A stretch of 64,000 nucleotides of DNA from Clostridiales bacterium (GCA_019422525.1 JAHZDE010000006.1:45018-109017), one strand, 5' to 3'. Positions 9,891 through 19,354 are shown, counted from the stretch's first letter. Numbers and translations: made by a program. Notes: generated from the sequence alone by a model not told the origin.

Positions 9891-12095
9891 ATGGCGGTAA
9901 GACATGGACAAAGTTATGAGGAGCTGCTGGAACTGATTCACGGCAGCGGCAGGGAATTCAACATGGAGCTGATAGACAAGGCCTATCAGCTGGCAAACGG
10001 AGCCCATCAGGGGCAAAAGCGCCTTTCCGGCGAGCCGTATATCATCCATCCTCTGGCAGTCGCCTGTATCCTGGTGGAGCTGGGAATGGACTCCGAGTCG
10101 GTGGTGGGCGGACTGCTGCATGATGTGGTGGAAGATACCGATTATACCCTGGAAGATATTAGAAAACTGTTTGGAAAAGAAATTGCCAACCTGATTGACG
10201 GTGTGACCAAGCTGGGAAAAATCCCCTATTCCTCCCGGGAAGAACAGCAGGCAGAAAATATCCGAAAAATGCTTATTGCCATGTCAGAGGATATTCGGGT
10301 GATTATTATCAAGCTGGCAGACCGGCTGCACAATATGCGGACACTGGAATTTAAGCCGCCCCAAAAGCAGCGGGATACCGCTTTGGAAAGTATGGAGGTA
10401 TACGCCCCCATTGCACACCGTCTGGGTATCCGAGCGGTGAAGGAAGAGCTGGAAGACCTGTCCCTTCGGTATCTGGACCCGGTGGCTTATCGGGAAATTG
10501 AGGATACCCTGGCCATGCAGAGCAAGGATCGGATTGCCTTTATTGAACGCACCAAAGAAGAAATTCGTCAGCGGGTTTCCAAAATGATTCCCAACGTCTA
10601 TCTGGAAGGCCGAGTCAAAAGTATCAACGGCATTTTCCGAAAGATGTTCGTTCAGGGAAAGAGCATGGACGAAATTTATGACGTCTATGCGGTGCGTGTG
10701 ATTGTGGATACGGTGACGGACTGTTACAATGTGTTGGGACTTATCCATGATATGTTCCAACCGATCCCTAACCGGTTTAAGGATTATATTTCTACCCCCA
10801 AGCCCAATATGTACCAGTCGTTGCACACCACCGTCCTCAGTGCCGACGGAATTCCCTTTGAAGTGCAGATTCGTACCTGGGAAATGCATTATACCGCCGA
10901 ATACGGTATTGCTGCCCACTGGAAATATAAACTGGGCATGACCCGCAGCAGTTCGATGGACGAGCGTTTGGCATGGATTCGCCAGATGCTGGAAAATCAG
11001 AAGGAAAACGAGGACGCAACCGATCTGGTCAGGGCCATTAAGAGCGACCTTGCCCCTGAAGAAGTATTTGTCTTTACGCCGAAGGGACAGGTTATCAGCC
11101 TGCCGACTGGTTCTACAGTGATTGACTTTGCCTATGCCATTCACAGCGCCGTGGGAAATCGGATGGTAGGAGCTAAAGTTGATAAGCGTATTGTCCCCAT
11201 TGATTACAAGCTGAAAACCGGCGAGATTGTCGAAATTCTGACCACTAAGGAAGTGGGACATGGCCCCAGCCGTGACTGGCTGAAAATTGTCAAGACCAGT
11301 GAAGCCCGGAATAAGATTCGCCAGTGGTTTAAGAAAGAACGGCGGGAAGAGAATATTGTGGAAGGCCGCGCCGAATTGGAGCGGGAATTCCGGCGGAATA
11401 ATATTGAAATTACGGATGAGTTGCTGCAAAGCCTGATGGATACAGTAGGCAAGCGCAACAGCTGTTCTACTTTGGATGATTTGTACGCAGCTATCGGGTA
11501 CGGCGGTATTCAGCTTTGGAAGATTATGCCCCGGATTCGGGAAGAATACAACAAGGCCCGAAAAGCGGCGCTGGCAGCACAGGAAGCGGCGCAAAATCTT
11601 CATCCGCAGCCAGCAGTACAGCAGCCCCCAAAGGCTAAAACGGCCTCTTCTGGTGTTTTGGTGGAAGGGGTGGATAACTGCCTCATTAAGTTCTCCAAAT
11701 GCTGCAACCCGCTGCCCGGAGACGATATTATTGGATTTATTACCCGTGGCTTTGGCGTATCCATTCATAAGCGTAACTGTTCTAACGTTCCGGCAAGGAT
11801 TGAGGACGCCCCAGAGCCGGAAAGATGGGTCCGTGCTCACTGGGCTGGAGATATTCGGGAGCAATTCCAGACAACGCTGGAAATTGTGGCCGAAGATAGG
11901 CCCGGTTTGCTGGCAGATGTGGCGCAGCAGTTTTCCGCCATGCATTTGTCCATTCACTCTTTGAATTCCCGGGAGCGGAAGGACGGTTCGGCGGTCATCA
12001 ATGCTACCTTTACTGTAAACGGTATGGAACATCTGCAAACCGTGATAGACAGGCTGCGGGGAATCAAAGGAATTCATTCCGTAGAGCGTGCCTAA
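9891..12095 (+). CDS. rel: Bifunctional (p)ppGpp synthetase/hydrolase (Rel/SpoT)
   Basis: This 734-residue stringent-response enzyme makes and breaks (p)ppGpp. ATG 9891 lies 9 bp after AAGGAGG; the GTG at 9882 touches that site and is unlikely. Domain order: HD hydrolase (H77-D78 in L-L-H-D-V-V-E-D-T), synthetase with the Y-Q-S-L-H-T-T substrate motif, TGS (V-F-T-P-K-G-Q-V ... A-Y-A-I-H-S), a helical and Cys-containing zinc-finger region (K-C-C-N-P-L-P-G-D), and a C-terminal ACT domain. Both catalytic halves look intact, as expected for the single long Rel of Firmicutes. A terminator follows directly. Confidence 0.95.
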   Translation: MAVRHGQSYEELLELIHGSGREFNMELIDKAYQLANGAHQGQKRLSGEPYIIHPLAVACILVELGMDSESVVGGLLHDVVEDTDYTLEDIRKLFGKEIANLIDGVTKLGKIPYSSREEQQAENIRKMLIAMSEDIRVIIIKLADRLHNMRTLEFKPPQKQRDTALESMEVYAPIAHRLGIRAVKEELEDLSLRYLDPVAYREIEDTLAMQSKDRIAFIERTKEEIRQRVSKMIPNVYLEGRVKSINGIFRKMFVQGKSMDEIYDVYAVRVIVDTVTDCYNVLGLIHDMFQPIPNRFKDYISTPKPNMYQSLHTTVLSADGIPFEVQIRTWEMHYTAEYGIAAHWKYKLGMTRSSSMDERLAWIRQMLENQKENEDATDLVRAIKSDLAPEEVFVFTPKGQVISLPTGSTVIDFAYAIHSAVGNRMVGAKVDKRIVPIDYKLKTGEIVEILTTKEVGHGPSRDWLKIVKTSEARNKIRQWFKKERREENIVEGRAELEREFRRNNIEITDELLQSLMDTVGKRNSCSTLDDLYAAIGYGGIQLWKIMPRIREEYNKARKAALAAQEAAQNLHPQPAVQQPPKAKTASSGVLVEGVDNCLIKFSKCCNPLPGDDIIGFITRGFGVSIHKRNCSNVPARIEDAPEPERWVRAHWAGDIREQFQTTLEIVAEDRPGLLADVAQQFSAMHLSIHSLNSRERKDGSAVINATFTVNGMEHLQTVIDRLRGIKGIHSVERA

Positions 12096-12107
12096 TCGAA
12101 ATTGTGT

Positions 12108-12143
12108 CAGCCGCTGCAAGTTTGTTTGCGGCGGCTGTTTTTT
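12108..12143 (+). terminator. Rho-independent terminator after rel
   Basis: A 12-bp stem (12108-12119 with 12126-12137, one G-T pair), a 6-nt loop, then six Ts. Confidence 0.88.
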
Positions 12144-12166
12144 ATAGAAGCGAAAGGAAGATGAGA

Positions 12167-12805
12167 ATGTTGACAGTGGAAATGATTTCCGGCGGTATGA
12201 TGCCAACAAACTGTTTTGTGGCAAGGGACGAAAGCACCGGAATTTGTGTAGTGATTGACCCGGGCTTTTGGGATTCCCGGCTGGAAATGGCGCTGGAAGG
12301 AAAGAAAATACAGGCCATTTTGCTGACCCACGGCCATTTTGACCATATTTTAGGTGTCGGAGCCGTACAAAAAAAGACCGGCGCACCGGTATATCTGTAT
12401 GAAGAGGAAAAGGATTTCGTCACCGATGGACAGCTGAATCTTTCGGCGATGATGGGCCTTTCCATCCAGCCTTTTTCGGTGGGAAAGCTGCTGAAGGACG
12501 GCGACACAATCCCGGTAGGCGAGAGCACTCTAAAGGTGCTGCATACCCCGGGGCATACGGCAGGCGGCTGCTGCTATCTGGGGGAGGAAGCCCTCTTTAC
12601 GGGGGATACCCTGATGGCCGGCTCCATGGGACGCACGGATTTTCCCACCGGCAGTTGGCAGCAAATTTCCGATTCTCTTGGGCGTTTGGCGCAAATTGCC
12701 GGGGACCGGAAAGTGTATCCCGGACACGGTCCCACCACTACCTTGGAGCGGGAGCGCCGACAGAATCCCTATATGAAAGGAACCGGCTATGATTTTATGG
12801 ATTGA
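12167..12805 (+). CDS. Metallo-beta-lactamase-fold hydrolase (glyoxalase II-like)
   Basis: A 212-residue cytoplasmic hydrolase. Metal ligands are present in T-H-G-H-F-D-H, H-T-P-G-H-T, T-G-D-T-L and P-G-H-G-P, the order seen in small glyoxalase II-like proteins such as YcbL/YqgX. ATG 12167 lies 9 bp after AAAGGA; ATG 12161 is too close to it. The reading frame extends further upstream, but that part runs through the rel terminator. It overlaps hemZ by 17 bp, so both belong to one operon. The exact thioester substrate cannot be read from sequence. Confidence 0.85.
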   Translation: MLTVEMISGGMMPTNCFVARDESTGICVVIDPGFWDSRLEMALEGKKIQAILLTHGHFDHILGVGAVQKKTGAPVYLYEEEKDFVTDGQLNLSAMMGLSIQPFSVGKLLKDGDTIPVGESTLKVLHTPGHTAGGCCYLGEEALFTGDTLMAGSMGRTDFPTGSWQQISDSLGRLAQIAGDRKVYPGHGPTTTLERERRQNPYMKGTGYDFMD

Positions 12806-14294
12806 AGGCTATGACCGCCACTATGAAATGGAAAACCTGTGCCGCATCTTTTTCCCTTATCAGAAAATTGAAGTGCGTTTTGCCCATCCTAATGGAGAGA
12901 AAACGGAACAGGCCCAGGCTTGGCTCCGGGTGGAAGAACTTGGGGAAGCCGTACGCTTTTTCGCCTGGGCCAGTATGAACGGACAGGAAAAAAGTAAGGG
13001 AGAAGAAGCGCCCGAAAGTGATTTTTCGGGGCTGATTGATTTTGAACGCAGGCGGGAATACGAGCGCCATCTGGGTGTTCTGCTGTTCCAGATTCTGTCG
13101 GAGCTGTGCGGTTGCGAACCCAAATGGGGAATTTTGACTGGTATTCATCCGGTCAAGCTGCTGCGTCAGCTAACGCAGCAGCAGGGGGAAGAAGCCGCTA
13201 TGGACTTTTTCCGCCGGAAGCTGCTGGTCTCGCCGGAAAAAATCGAGCTTGCCCGCCGTACCATGACGGTGCAAAGACCGTTTTTAGCACAGAACCGGCC
13301 GGAATCGTGCAGCCTGTACCTGTCCATTCCCTTTTGTCCCACCCGCTGCTCCTATTGCTCCTTCGTCTCCCAAACAGTCGAACGCTCTGCCCGGCTCATC
13401 CCCGAATATGTGGAGTTATTGTGCCGGGAAACGGCCTATACGGGGGCCATTGCCAAAGAACTGGGGCTGCGGCTGGAATCGGTGTATATCGGCGGGGGAA
13501 CCCCTACCACTTTGAACGGAGAACAGCTGACGAAGCTGATTCATACGGTGCAGGAAAGCTGGGATTTATCAAACTGCCGGGAATTTACCGTGGAAGCCGG
13601 CAGGCCGGATACTATTGACCGGGAAAAGCTGACAGCTCTGCGGGCGTGTGGGATTAGCCGTATCAGCATCAATCCGCAAACGCTGAATAATCATGTGTTG
13701 GAAGTCATCGGACGCCGCCATTCGGCGGAGCAGACCCTGGAAGCCTTTGCCCTGGCCCGTGAACTGGGTTTTGATAATATCAACATGGATTTGATTGCCG
13801 GGCTGCCCGACGATACCCCCGAGAGTTTTGCCCATACGCTGGACGGGGTTCTGGCTTTGGAGCCGGAAAACGTAACGGTTCATTCACTGGCCCTCAAACA
13901 CTCGGCCCGGATGATTCAGCAGGAGGACGTGGAGCGGTTCCACAATGATGGAGCGGCGGCTGCCGCTATGCTGGAATATGCCGACCGCCGTCTGACAGAA
14001 GCAGGATTTTCTCCCTATTATCTCTATCGCCAGAGCCGCATGGTGGGAAATCTGGAGAATGTGGGCTGGGCAAAACCCGGTACCGAGTGCTATTATAATA
14101 TTATTACCATGGACGAAACCCATACGGTATTGGCCTGCGGCGCCGGGGCTGTCTCCAAAATAAAAGACCCCGGCTCAGACTTTTTGCGCCGTATTTTTAA
14201 CTTTAAGTATTCATATGAATATTGCAGCCGCAATGAGGAAATACTCGCACGGAAAAACGAGGTGAAAACACTGTATGAGCAGTTTTGCAAATAG
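12789..14294 (+). CDS. hemZ: HemZ-type radical SAM coproporphyrinogen dehydrogenase
   Basis: The 501-residue protein has an N-terminal domain of about 165 residues specific to HemZ, followed by a radical SAM core. The cluster motif C-P-T-R-C-S-Y-C binds a 4Fe-4S cluster, and the next segments Y-I-G-G-G-T-P-T and E-A-G-R-P-D-T are the usual SAM-binding and substrate regions of the HemN family. HemZ proteins are assigned to oxygen-independent oxidation of coproporphyrinogen III. No other heme gene is near, so a related tetrapyrrole role is possible. It starts within the preceding hydrolase gene and overlaps the kinase gene by 20 bp. Confidence 0.87.
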   Translation: MILWIEGYDRHYEMENLCRIFFPYQKIEVRFAHPNGEKTEQAQAWLRVEELGEAVRFFAWASMNGQEKSKGEEAPESDFSGLIDFERRREYERHLGVLLFQILSELCGCEPKWGILTGIHPVKLLRQLTQQQGEEAAMDFFRRKLLVSPEKIELARRTMTVQRPFLAQNRPESCSLYLSIPFCPTRCSYCSFVSQTVERSARLIPEYVELLCRETAYTGAIAKELGLRLESVYIGGGTPTTLNGEQLTKLIHTVQESWDLSNCREFTVEAGRPDTIDREKLTALRACGISRISINPQTLNNHVLEVIGRRHSAEQTLEAFALARELGFDNINMDLIAGLPDDTPESFAHTLDGVLALEPENVTVHSLALKHSARMIQQEDVERFHNDGAAAAAMLEYADRRLTEAGFSPYYLYRQSRMVGNLENVGWAKPGTECYYNIITMDETHTVLACGAGAVSKIKDPGSDFLRRIFNFKYSYEYCSRNEEILARKNEVKTLYEQFCK

Positions 14295-15225
14295 CTATTT
14301 TAAATATGTCAACCATCTGGAACAGATTAACGACGCCGCGCTGACGGCTCCGGCACAGATGATTGAAGAAGTGGAAGAAGCTTATCACAACAACCTGCAC
14401 AATATTGCCCGTCAAGTAAAGCGTCATGGCACCTACCGGATTATCATGTTGTCAGGGCCCAGCAGCAGCGGAAAAACTACCACTGCCCACATGCTTCAGC
14501 GGGAGCTGTCGGAGCTGGGTATGGAGAGCACCATTGTTTCTATGGATAATTTTTATCTGGGAGCCAATCAAGCGCCCTTGTTGCCGGACGGCACTTATGA
14601 CTATGAAGCTGTGGAAGCATTGAATGTGCCTAAAGCCAAGGAGTGTCTCAGTGATTTGCTGGAAAATGGCTGGTGTGACATGCCGGTGTTTGATTTTCAT
14701 ATCCGCCGTCCCGCTGACTATACCCGCAGGCTGGAATTAGACGACCATGCGGTAGTGATTATTGAGGGAATCCATGCGCTGAACCCGGTGTTTACCCAAC
14801 ATCTGCCCCAGGAGCGGGTTATGAAGATTTATACCAGTGTCAAGCAGGGAATTAAGGATGCCAACGGCACAGTAATTTCCCCCATGGATTTGCGTCTGGT
14901 TCGCCGTCTGGTGCGGGACTATCATTTCCGCAATACCTCTCAGGAGAGAACCTTCTCCATGTGGCCCAATGTGGTGGCGGGAGAAAATAAGTATATCCGG
15001 CCTTATCGCCATACCAGTGATATTACGGTGAATTCCATTCATATTTACGAGCCTTGCGTCCTGCGCAACCACGCTATCCCACTTTTGCGTGCCATTGCCC
15101 CGGATAGCCCTTATTTTCAAAGGGCACGGGAACTGGAAGCCCGCCTGATGCGGTTTGAACCAATTTCCGACAGTTTGGTGCCTGAAGACTCCATGCTGCG
15201 GGAGTTCCTGGGAAAAAAAGAATAA
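14275..15225 (+). CDS. Uridine kinase-like nucleoside kinase
   Basis: A 316-residue P-loop kinase of the phosphoribulokinase/uridine kinase family. After a ~55-residue helical N-terminus comes the Walker A motif G-P-S-S-S-G-K-T-T, then the D-N-F-Y substrate loop, Y-D-Y-E-A-V-E-A-L, and the lid/arginine region R-L-V-R-R-L-V-R-D. Clostridial relatives are usually larger, with TGS-like N-terminal parts; this one is the short form. It starts inside hemZ (20-bp overlap), with GAGGTG upstream. The substrate is probably a nucleoside but is not certain. Confidence 0.82.
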   Translation: MSSFANSYFKYVNHLEQINDAALTAPAQMIEEVEEAYHNNLHNIARQVKRHGTYRIIMLSGPSSSGKTTTAHMLQRELSELGMESTIVSMDNFYLGANQAPLLPDGTYDYEAVEALNVPKAKECLSDLLENGWCDMPVFDFHIRRPADYTRRLELDDHAVVIIEGIHALNPVFTQHLPQERVMKIYTSVKQGIKDANGTVISPMDLRLVRRLVRDYHFRNTSQERTFSMWPNVVAGENKYIRPYRHTSDITVNSIHIYEPCVLRNHAIPLLRAIAPDSPYFQRARELEARLMRFEPISDSLVPEDSMLREFLGKKE

Positions 15226-15294
15226 ATCCCCATTGCGAGAGGTGTTTTTCTTTCTGTTTTCATAAATTGTTCACAGGAAATTCTGGATCGATTC

Positions 15295-15323
15295 TTGTTT
15301 TTTGCAATAAAATGCTCTATAAT
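15295..15323 (+). promoter_or_regulatory. Promoter of the zinc-ribbon gene
   Basis: TTGTTT at 15295-15300, 17-bp spacer, perfect TATAAT at 15318-15323. Confidence 0.6.
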
Positions 15324-15396
15324 GAACTTGTAAATTCCCAGCCGGATGGATGGGATCTGTTGCTTTTTGCAAAATCGTGACGCTAAAGGAGAATGC

Positions 15397-15861
15397 ATGA
15401 TGGGCCTTTTTGAAGATGTTGTTGTCAACGCGAAATCTGCGGCTGAGGTAGTCGGCAAAAAAGCCGGTCAGCTGGTGGATATTTCCAAGCTGCGCCTGAG
15501 CGCGGCGGACGTAAACCGGGAGATTTCCAGACGGCTGGAAGCCCTGGGCCGGATTGTTTATGATTCTAATAAGTCCGGATATGACCCCACCGAGATGGTG
15601 AAGGAAAGTATTTCCTGTATCGACGAGCTGTATGAGCAGTTGGATGTCATTAGCAGTGAACTGGATGCAGCCCGGAACAAGGTAACTTGTCCTCAGTGCG
15701 GCACCGTCAATCCGCAGGAATCTTTCTATTGCAGCCGCTGCGGCGCAAAACTGGTGAAGGAAGAGCCGGCTGCTGAGGAGGCGGAAAAAGCTGCTCCCAC
15801 AGAGGAAGCTACCGCAGAGCCGGAAGAGACTCCTGCTGAAGAAGAGCCGAAAGACGAATAA
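15397..15861 (+). CDS. Zinc-ribbon protein with helical N-terminus and acidic tail
   Basis: About 154 residues. Twin ATGs at 15397 and 15400 follow AAAGGAG; either could be used. The first ~100 residues are predicted helical and resemble the long helices of phage-shock or scaffold-like proteins. A zinc ribbon C-P-Q-C-G ... C-S-R-C-G follows, then a tail of about 30 residues made almost only of Glu, Ala, Pro and Thr. The gene is monocistronic, with its own promoter and terminator. No specific function can be assigned. Confidence 0.75.
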   Translation: MMGLFEDVVVNAKSAAEVVGKKAGQLVDISKLRLSAADVNREISRRLEALGRIVYDSNKSGYDPTEMVKESISCIDELYEQLDVISSELDAARNKVTCPQCGTVNPQESFYCSRCGAKLVKEEPAAEEAEKAAPTEEATAEPEETPAEEEPKDE

Positions 15862-15878
15862 TGGGATAAAGCAAAGCT

Positions 15879-15914
15879 GTGCTGGGTAAGGAAATCTACC
15901 CGGCACATTTTTTT
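15879..15914 (+). terminator. Rho-independent terminator after the zinc-ribbon gene
   Basis: A 10-bp stem (15879-15888 with 15897-15906, one G-T pair), then seven Ts after one A. Confidence 0.85.
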
Positions 15915-15959
15915 ATGTATAGACTTGATTACGAGCGCATATATTGAAGGGATTCCATT

Positions 15960-17744
15960 ATGAAACGGATGTGGTTTCCCTTGAAAGAAACGGAAAAATC
16001 CCAAAAGGGGACCGCCCACAGCTTTTTGAAAGGTGCAGCCGTGCTGACGGCCGGAGTGCTGGCGGTAAAGGTAATGGGCGCAGTGTTCAAAATCCCCCTG
16101 AACTGGATTATCGGTGAGGATGGGATGGGCTATTTTACCACAGCGTACAGCTTCTACAGCCCGATTTACAGTTTGGCGACAGCGGGGTTTCCCATAGCCA
16201 TTTCCCGCATGGTGGCGGTGTGTCAGGCAAAAGAAAGGTATCGGGACATACGCCAAATTCACCGGGTATCCATCCCGGTTTTTCTGTTTATGGGAGTTCT
16301 GGGATTTTTGACCATGGTATTGGGAGCCGGATGGTACGTGAGGGCTATGGGGAATGAAAATGCATGGCCTGCCATGATGGCGCTGGCGCCGGCAATTTTG
16401 TTCAGCTGCCTGTCGGCCATTTACCGGGGATATTATGAGGGGCTTCGGAATATGGTGCCTACAGCCCTTTCGGAAATTTTAGAAGCATTGTGCCGGCTGG
16501 TGCTGGGGCTTGGCGTGTCAGGATGGATTTTATATCGGGGAATGGAAGAATACGGGATTTCCGGCAAGGTTTTGGGAAAAGCTGTTTATGACCAGTCTGA
16601 GGCTCGGGCACAACTTTTGCCGTGGGCGGCTGCCGGAGCTATTGCCGGGGTAACGGCCGGAAGCATAGTGAGTTTTTTGTTTTTGCTCATCCGTCATCGG
16701 ACACGGGGGGATGGTATTGGAAAACGGGAGCTTGCCCAGTCGCCGACTCCCAAAACCCCATTTGGTACGGCGGTCACGCTGCTCAAAACAGCGGCTCCGA
16801 TTGGGTTGGGGGCTGTGGCGGTCAATCTTTCGGGACTGGTGGATGCGACGTTTTTACAGTCCCGGATTCGGGAAATCCTTTCCACCCAGGGAATGGTGCT
16901 GGTTTCTCAATATCAGGGCATGATACCGGAGTATAATCTGCAAAATCCCGAAACCATACCCAATTTTCTGTTCGGCTGCTATGCCAACGCCCATACGCTC
17001 TTTATGCTCATTCCCGCGTTGACACAGGCGCTGGGTATCAGCGCCCTGCCAAGCGTGGCGGCGGCCTGGAGCTGTGCAAGTCAAAGACGGCTGCAAAAAA
17101 GTGTGGAGTCAGTGCTGTGTATGACGGCAGTATGCAGCCTTCCCGCGGGAATCGGCATGGCAGTACTGGCAGAACCTATTGTGGGGCTGCTGTATGGAAG
17201 CCGTGCGGCTGCGCCCATTGTGGCAAGGCTTTTGCCGCTGATGGCAGCCGGGGCGGTATTTGCTTCCGTGAGTACGCCTTTGCAGAGTATGCTGCAGGCA
17301 GTGGGGAGAGCGGATATTCCTGTCAAGCTGCTGGGAGTGGGCCTGCTGGTCAAAACGGCCCTCACCTGCTGGCTGACGGGGATTCCCCAATGGAACATTG
17401 CCGGGGCCGCTGTAGGGACGCTGGCCTGTTATCTATTGATTATGGTGGGGGCATTTGTTTCTCTGTGCCGTGTCAGCAAAGTAAAGCCCCGGATGGGGAA
17501 AGTGCTGTTTCGGCCTTTGGCAGCGGCGGCTTTGTGCGGAGCCGGGGCGTATTTTGCCCAACAACTGGGGAATTCCTTCTTTCCCGGACGAAAATGGGTG
17601 GTGCTGATTTCCATAGGATGCGGGGCAGTTTTATATGGCGCAGCCTTGTTTGGGCTGGGTGTTTTGCAGAAAGAAGAAGCGGCTCGAATTCCCGGGGGAC
17701 AAAAAATTTTAAAAATACTTGAAAAAAGCAAGGGAATCGAGTAA
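15960..17744 (+). CDS. SpoVB/YabM-like polysaccharide flippase (MOP superfamily)
   Basis: A 594-residue membrane protein with about 12-14 hydrophobic segments. The N-terminus has L-K-G-A-A-V-L-T-A-G and the conserved I-G-E-D-G-M-G-Y-F-x-x-A-Y, typical of the SpoVB/MurJ branch of lipid-linked oligosaccharide flippases. These move lipid II or other undecaprenyl-linked sugars across the membrane. The order flippase-mazG-(HU)-rqcP matches the yabM-yabN-yabO block of Bacillus, so this is the YabM-type member. A promoter for mazG lies in its last codons. The substrate is unknown. Confidence 0.85.
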   Translation: MKRMWFPLKETEKSQKGTAHSFLKGAAVLTAGVLAVKVMGAVFKIPLNWIIGEDGMGYFTTAYSFYSPIYSLATAGFPIAISRMVAVCQAKERYRDIRQIHRVSIPVFLFMGVLGFLTMVLGAGWYVRAMGNENAWPAMMALAPAILFSCLSAIYRGYYEGLRNMVPTALSEILEALCRLVLGLGVSGWILYRGMEEYGISGKVLGKAVYDQSEARAQLLPWAAAGAIAGVTAGSIVSFLFLLIRHRTRGDGIGKRELAQSPTPKTPFGTAVTLLKTAAPIGLGAVAVNLSGLVDATFLQSRIREILSTQGMVLVSQYQGMIPEYNLQNPETIPNFLFGCYANAHTLFMLIPALTQALGISALPSVAAAWSCASQRRLQKSVESVLCMTAVCSLPAGIGMAVLAEPIVGLLYGSRAAAPIVARLLPLMAAGAVFASVSTPLQSMLQAVGRADIPVKLLGVGLLVKTALTCWLTGIPQWNIAGAAVGTLACYLLIMVGAFVSLCRVSKVKPRMGKVLFRPLAAAALCGAGAYFAQQLGNSFFPGRKWVVLISIGCGAVLYGAALFGLGVLQKEEAARIPGGQKILKILEKSKGIE

Positions 17745-17747
17745 AAT
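17719..17747 (+). promoter_or_regulatory. Promoter of mazG
   Basis: TTGAAA at 17719-17724, 17-bp spacer, TAAAAT at 17742-17747. It overlaps the end of the flippase gene. A small hairpin, AAGCGA/TCGCTT, follows in the leader. Confidence 0.5.
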
Positions 17748-17809
17748 AGAAGCGATTTCGCTTTTTGGACATGAAGGTACAATGGAAAACCGGTAAGGAG
17801 GAAAAAACC

Positions 17810-18619
17810 ATGGATTTTGAGAAAAAAGACTTTTATACGATGGATGATTTTTTGAAAATCGTGGAAATTCTCCGCTCTCCCGAAGGCTGCCCCTGGGATA
17901 AGGCGCAGACGCACGAGAGTATCCGGGCTAATTTTATCGAGGAAACCTATGAGGCCATTGAAGCTATCGATACCCGGGATACCACTCTTTTGCGGGAAGA
18001 ACTGGGGGATGTATTGCTGCAGGTGGCCCTTCACGCACAGATGGAGAAGGAACAGGGACATTTTTCCTTTGAAAATGTGGTGAACGAGGTGGCTCAGAAG
18101 CTGGTATACCGTCATCCTCATGTGTTTGGAGATGTTACCGCTACGAATGAAGAGGAAGCCCTGAAAAGCTGGGACGATGCTAAAAAGGCCAGTAAGGAGC
18201 AGAAAACCACCACACAGGTGCTGCAAAGTGTCTCCCGTGCACTGCCGGCGCTGATTCGCAGCGAAAAGGTGCAGAAAAAAGCCGCCAAGGCCGGATTCGA
18301 CTGGCCGGATGTACAGGGTGCCATGGAGAAGGTTTCGGAGGAGCTTTCTGAAGTCCGCGAGGCAGCGGCTTCGGGAAGTCAGGAAGCCTGTATGGATGAA
18401 GTGGGAGATTTGTTGTTTGCCGCCGTCAATGTGGCCCGGTTCCTTCATGCGGAGCCCGAAGAGGCGCTGACCCGCGCCTGCGACAAATTTATCCGTCGTT
18501 TCCAGACGGTGGAAAATCTGGCGCGTGAAAAAGGAATTTGTATGGAAAAGGCTTCTCTCGAAGAGCTGGATGCTTTGTGGATGGAAGCCAAACGGGAAGA
18601 AAGAAAAGAGCAAGCCTAA
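17810..18619 (+). CDS. mazG: MazG nucleoside triphosphate pyrophosphohydrolase
   Basis: The 269-residue enzyme hydrolyses (d)NTPs to monophosphates and cleans up abnormal nucleotides. ATG 17810 is 8 bp after AAGGAGG. Two MazG repeats are visible: the first with L-R-S-P-E-G-C-P-W-D-K-x-Q-T-H and the E-E-x-Y-E ... E-E-L-G-D metal-binding pattern, the second with F-D-W-P-D and D-E-V-G-D. It corresponds to the MazG part of Bacillus YabN but lacks the N-terminal methylase-like domain. HU and rqcP follow. Confidence 0.92.
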   Translation: MDFEKKDFYTMDDFLKIVEILRSPEGCPWDKAQTHESIRANFIEETYEAIEAIDTRDTTLLREELGDVLLQVALHAQMEKEQGHFSFENVVNEVAQKLVYRHPHVFGDVTATNEEEALKSWDDAKKASKEQKTTTQVLQSVSRALPALIRSEKVQKKAAKAGFDWPDVQGAMEKVSEELSEVREAAASGSQEACMDEVGDLLFAAVNVARFLHAEPEEALTRACDKFIRRFQTVENLAREKGICMEKASLEELDALWMEAKREERKEQA

Positions 18620-18712
18620 AAGGGGATGCTCTTGGCTGGATGAATTCTCAGGCTCCGGAAAATTGGTTCTGGCGACCTGTGGAATATATTTAAACTATTT
18701 GGAGGCAATAAA

Positions 18713-18988
18713 ATGAACAAAACAGAATTGATTGCTGCTGTTGCAGAAAAGTCCGGTTTGTCCAAGAAAGACGCAGACAACGCCGTTAATGCTATGCTTG
18801 ACGCTATTGTAGAAACCCTTTCCAAGGAAGAGAAGGTGCAGATCGTTGGCTTTGGTACCTTTGAGGTGCGCAGCCGCAGCGAGCGTCAGGGCCGTGACCC
18901 CAGAACCAACAACCCGATTACCATTCCTGCTTCCAAGGCTCCTGCCTTTAAAGCCGGCAAAGCGTTCAAGGACGCAGTGGATCACTAA
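18713..18988 (+). CDS. hup: HU family DNA-binding protein
   Basis: The 91-residue nucleoid protein has the full HU fold: M-N-K-T-E-L-I start, dimer helices, then G-F-G-T-F and the beta arm with R-x-G-R-D-P-R-T-N-N-P-I, in which the Pro intercalates into DNA. TTTGGAGG precedes the ATG. A terminator follows, so rqcP probably depends on read-through or on its own weak start site. Confidence 0.96.
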   Translation: MNKTELIAAVAEKSGLSKKDADNAVNAMLDAIVETLSKEEKVQIVGFGTFEVRSRSERQGRDPRTNNPITIPASKAPAFKAGKAFKDAVDH

Positions 18989-19007
18989 TTCTGTCAGCGA
19001 AATATCG

Positions 19008-19052
19008 GGGCATGGCGCAGCTTTTGGGCGGCGCTGTGCCCTTTTCTGTTTT
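19008..19052 (+). terminator. Terminator between hup and rqcP
   Basis: GGGCA/TGCCC and GCGC/GCGC pairs form an interrupted stem between 19008 and 19041, followed by TTTTCTGTTTT. It would favour high HU expression over rqcP. Confidence 0.7.
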
Positions 19053-19097
19053 AGGAAATCCCCTGTTGTATCAGCGGCGAGAAAGGAGGAGGTTTCA

Positions 19098-19340
19098 TTG
19101 AGACTGGACAAGTATTTAAAGGTTTCCCGGATTATCAAAAGGCGCACTGTGGCAAACGAAGCCTGTGACGCCGGAAGAGTATTGGTAAACGGCAAACCGG
19201 CCCGGGCGTCTTATGACGTGAAAGTCGGGGATGTGCTGGAGTTGCAGCTGGGCAGCCGTCCTATCCGGGCGAAGGTCCTCACCGTGGCGGAAACGGTGAG
19301 AAAAGAAGCTGCTTCGGATATGTATCAGATTTTGGAATAA
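19098..19340 (+). CDS. rqcP: RqcP, S4-domain ribosome quality-control factor
   Basis: An 80-residue S4 RNA-binding protein starting at TTG 19098 after AAAGGAGGAGG. M-R-L-D-K-Y-L-K-V-S-R-I-I-K-R-R-T and G-R-V-L-V-N-G-K-x-A are the family hallmarks. RqcP (YabO in Bacillus) binds the stalled 50S subunit with RqcH and helps add alanine tails to nascent chains. The mazG neighbourhood supports the assignment over the larger heat-shock Hsp15-type S4 proteins. The yabP and yabQ genes that follow it in many spore formers are absent here. Confidence 0.9.
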   Translation: MRLDKYLKVSRIIKRRTVANEACDAGRVLVNGKPARASYDVKVGDVLELQLGSRPIRAKVLTVAETVRKEAASDMYQILE

Positions 19341-19354
19341 CATGGCACACAGAA

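Noticed and set aside
10284..12386. Open frame of 700 codons on the minus strand opposite rel
   Set aside because: Antisense shadow of a strongly conserved gene; it also runs through the rel terminator.
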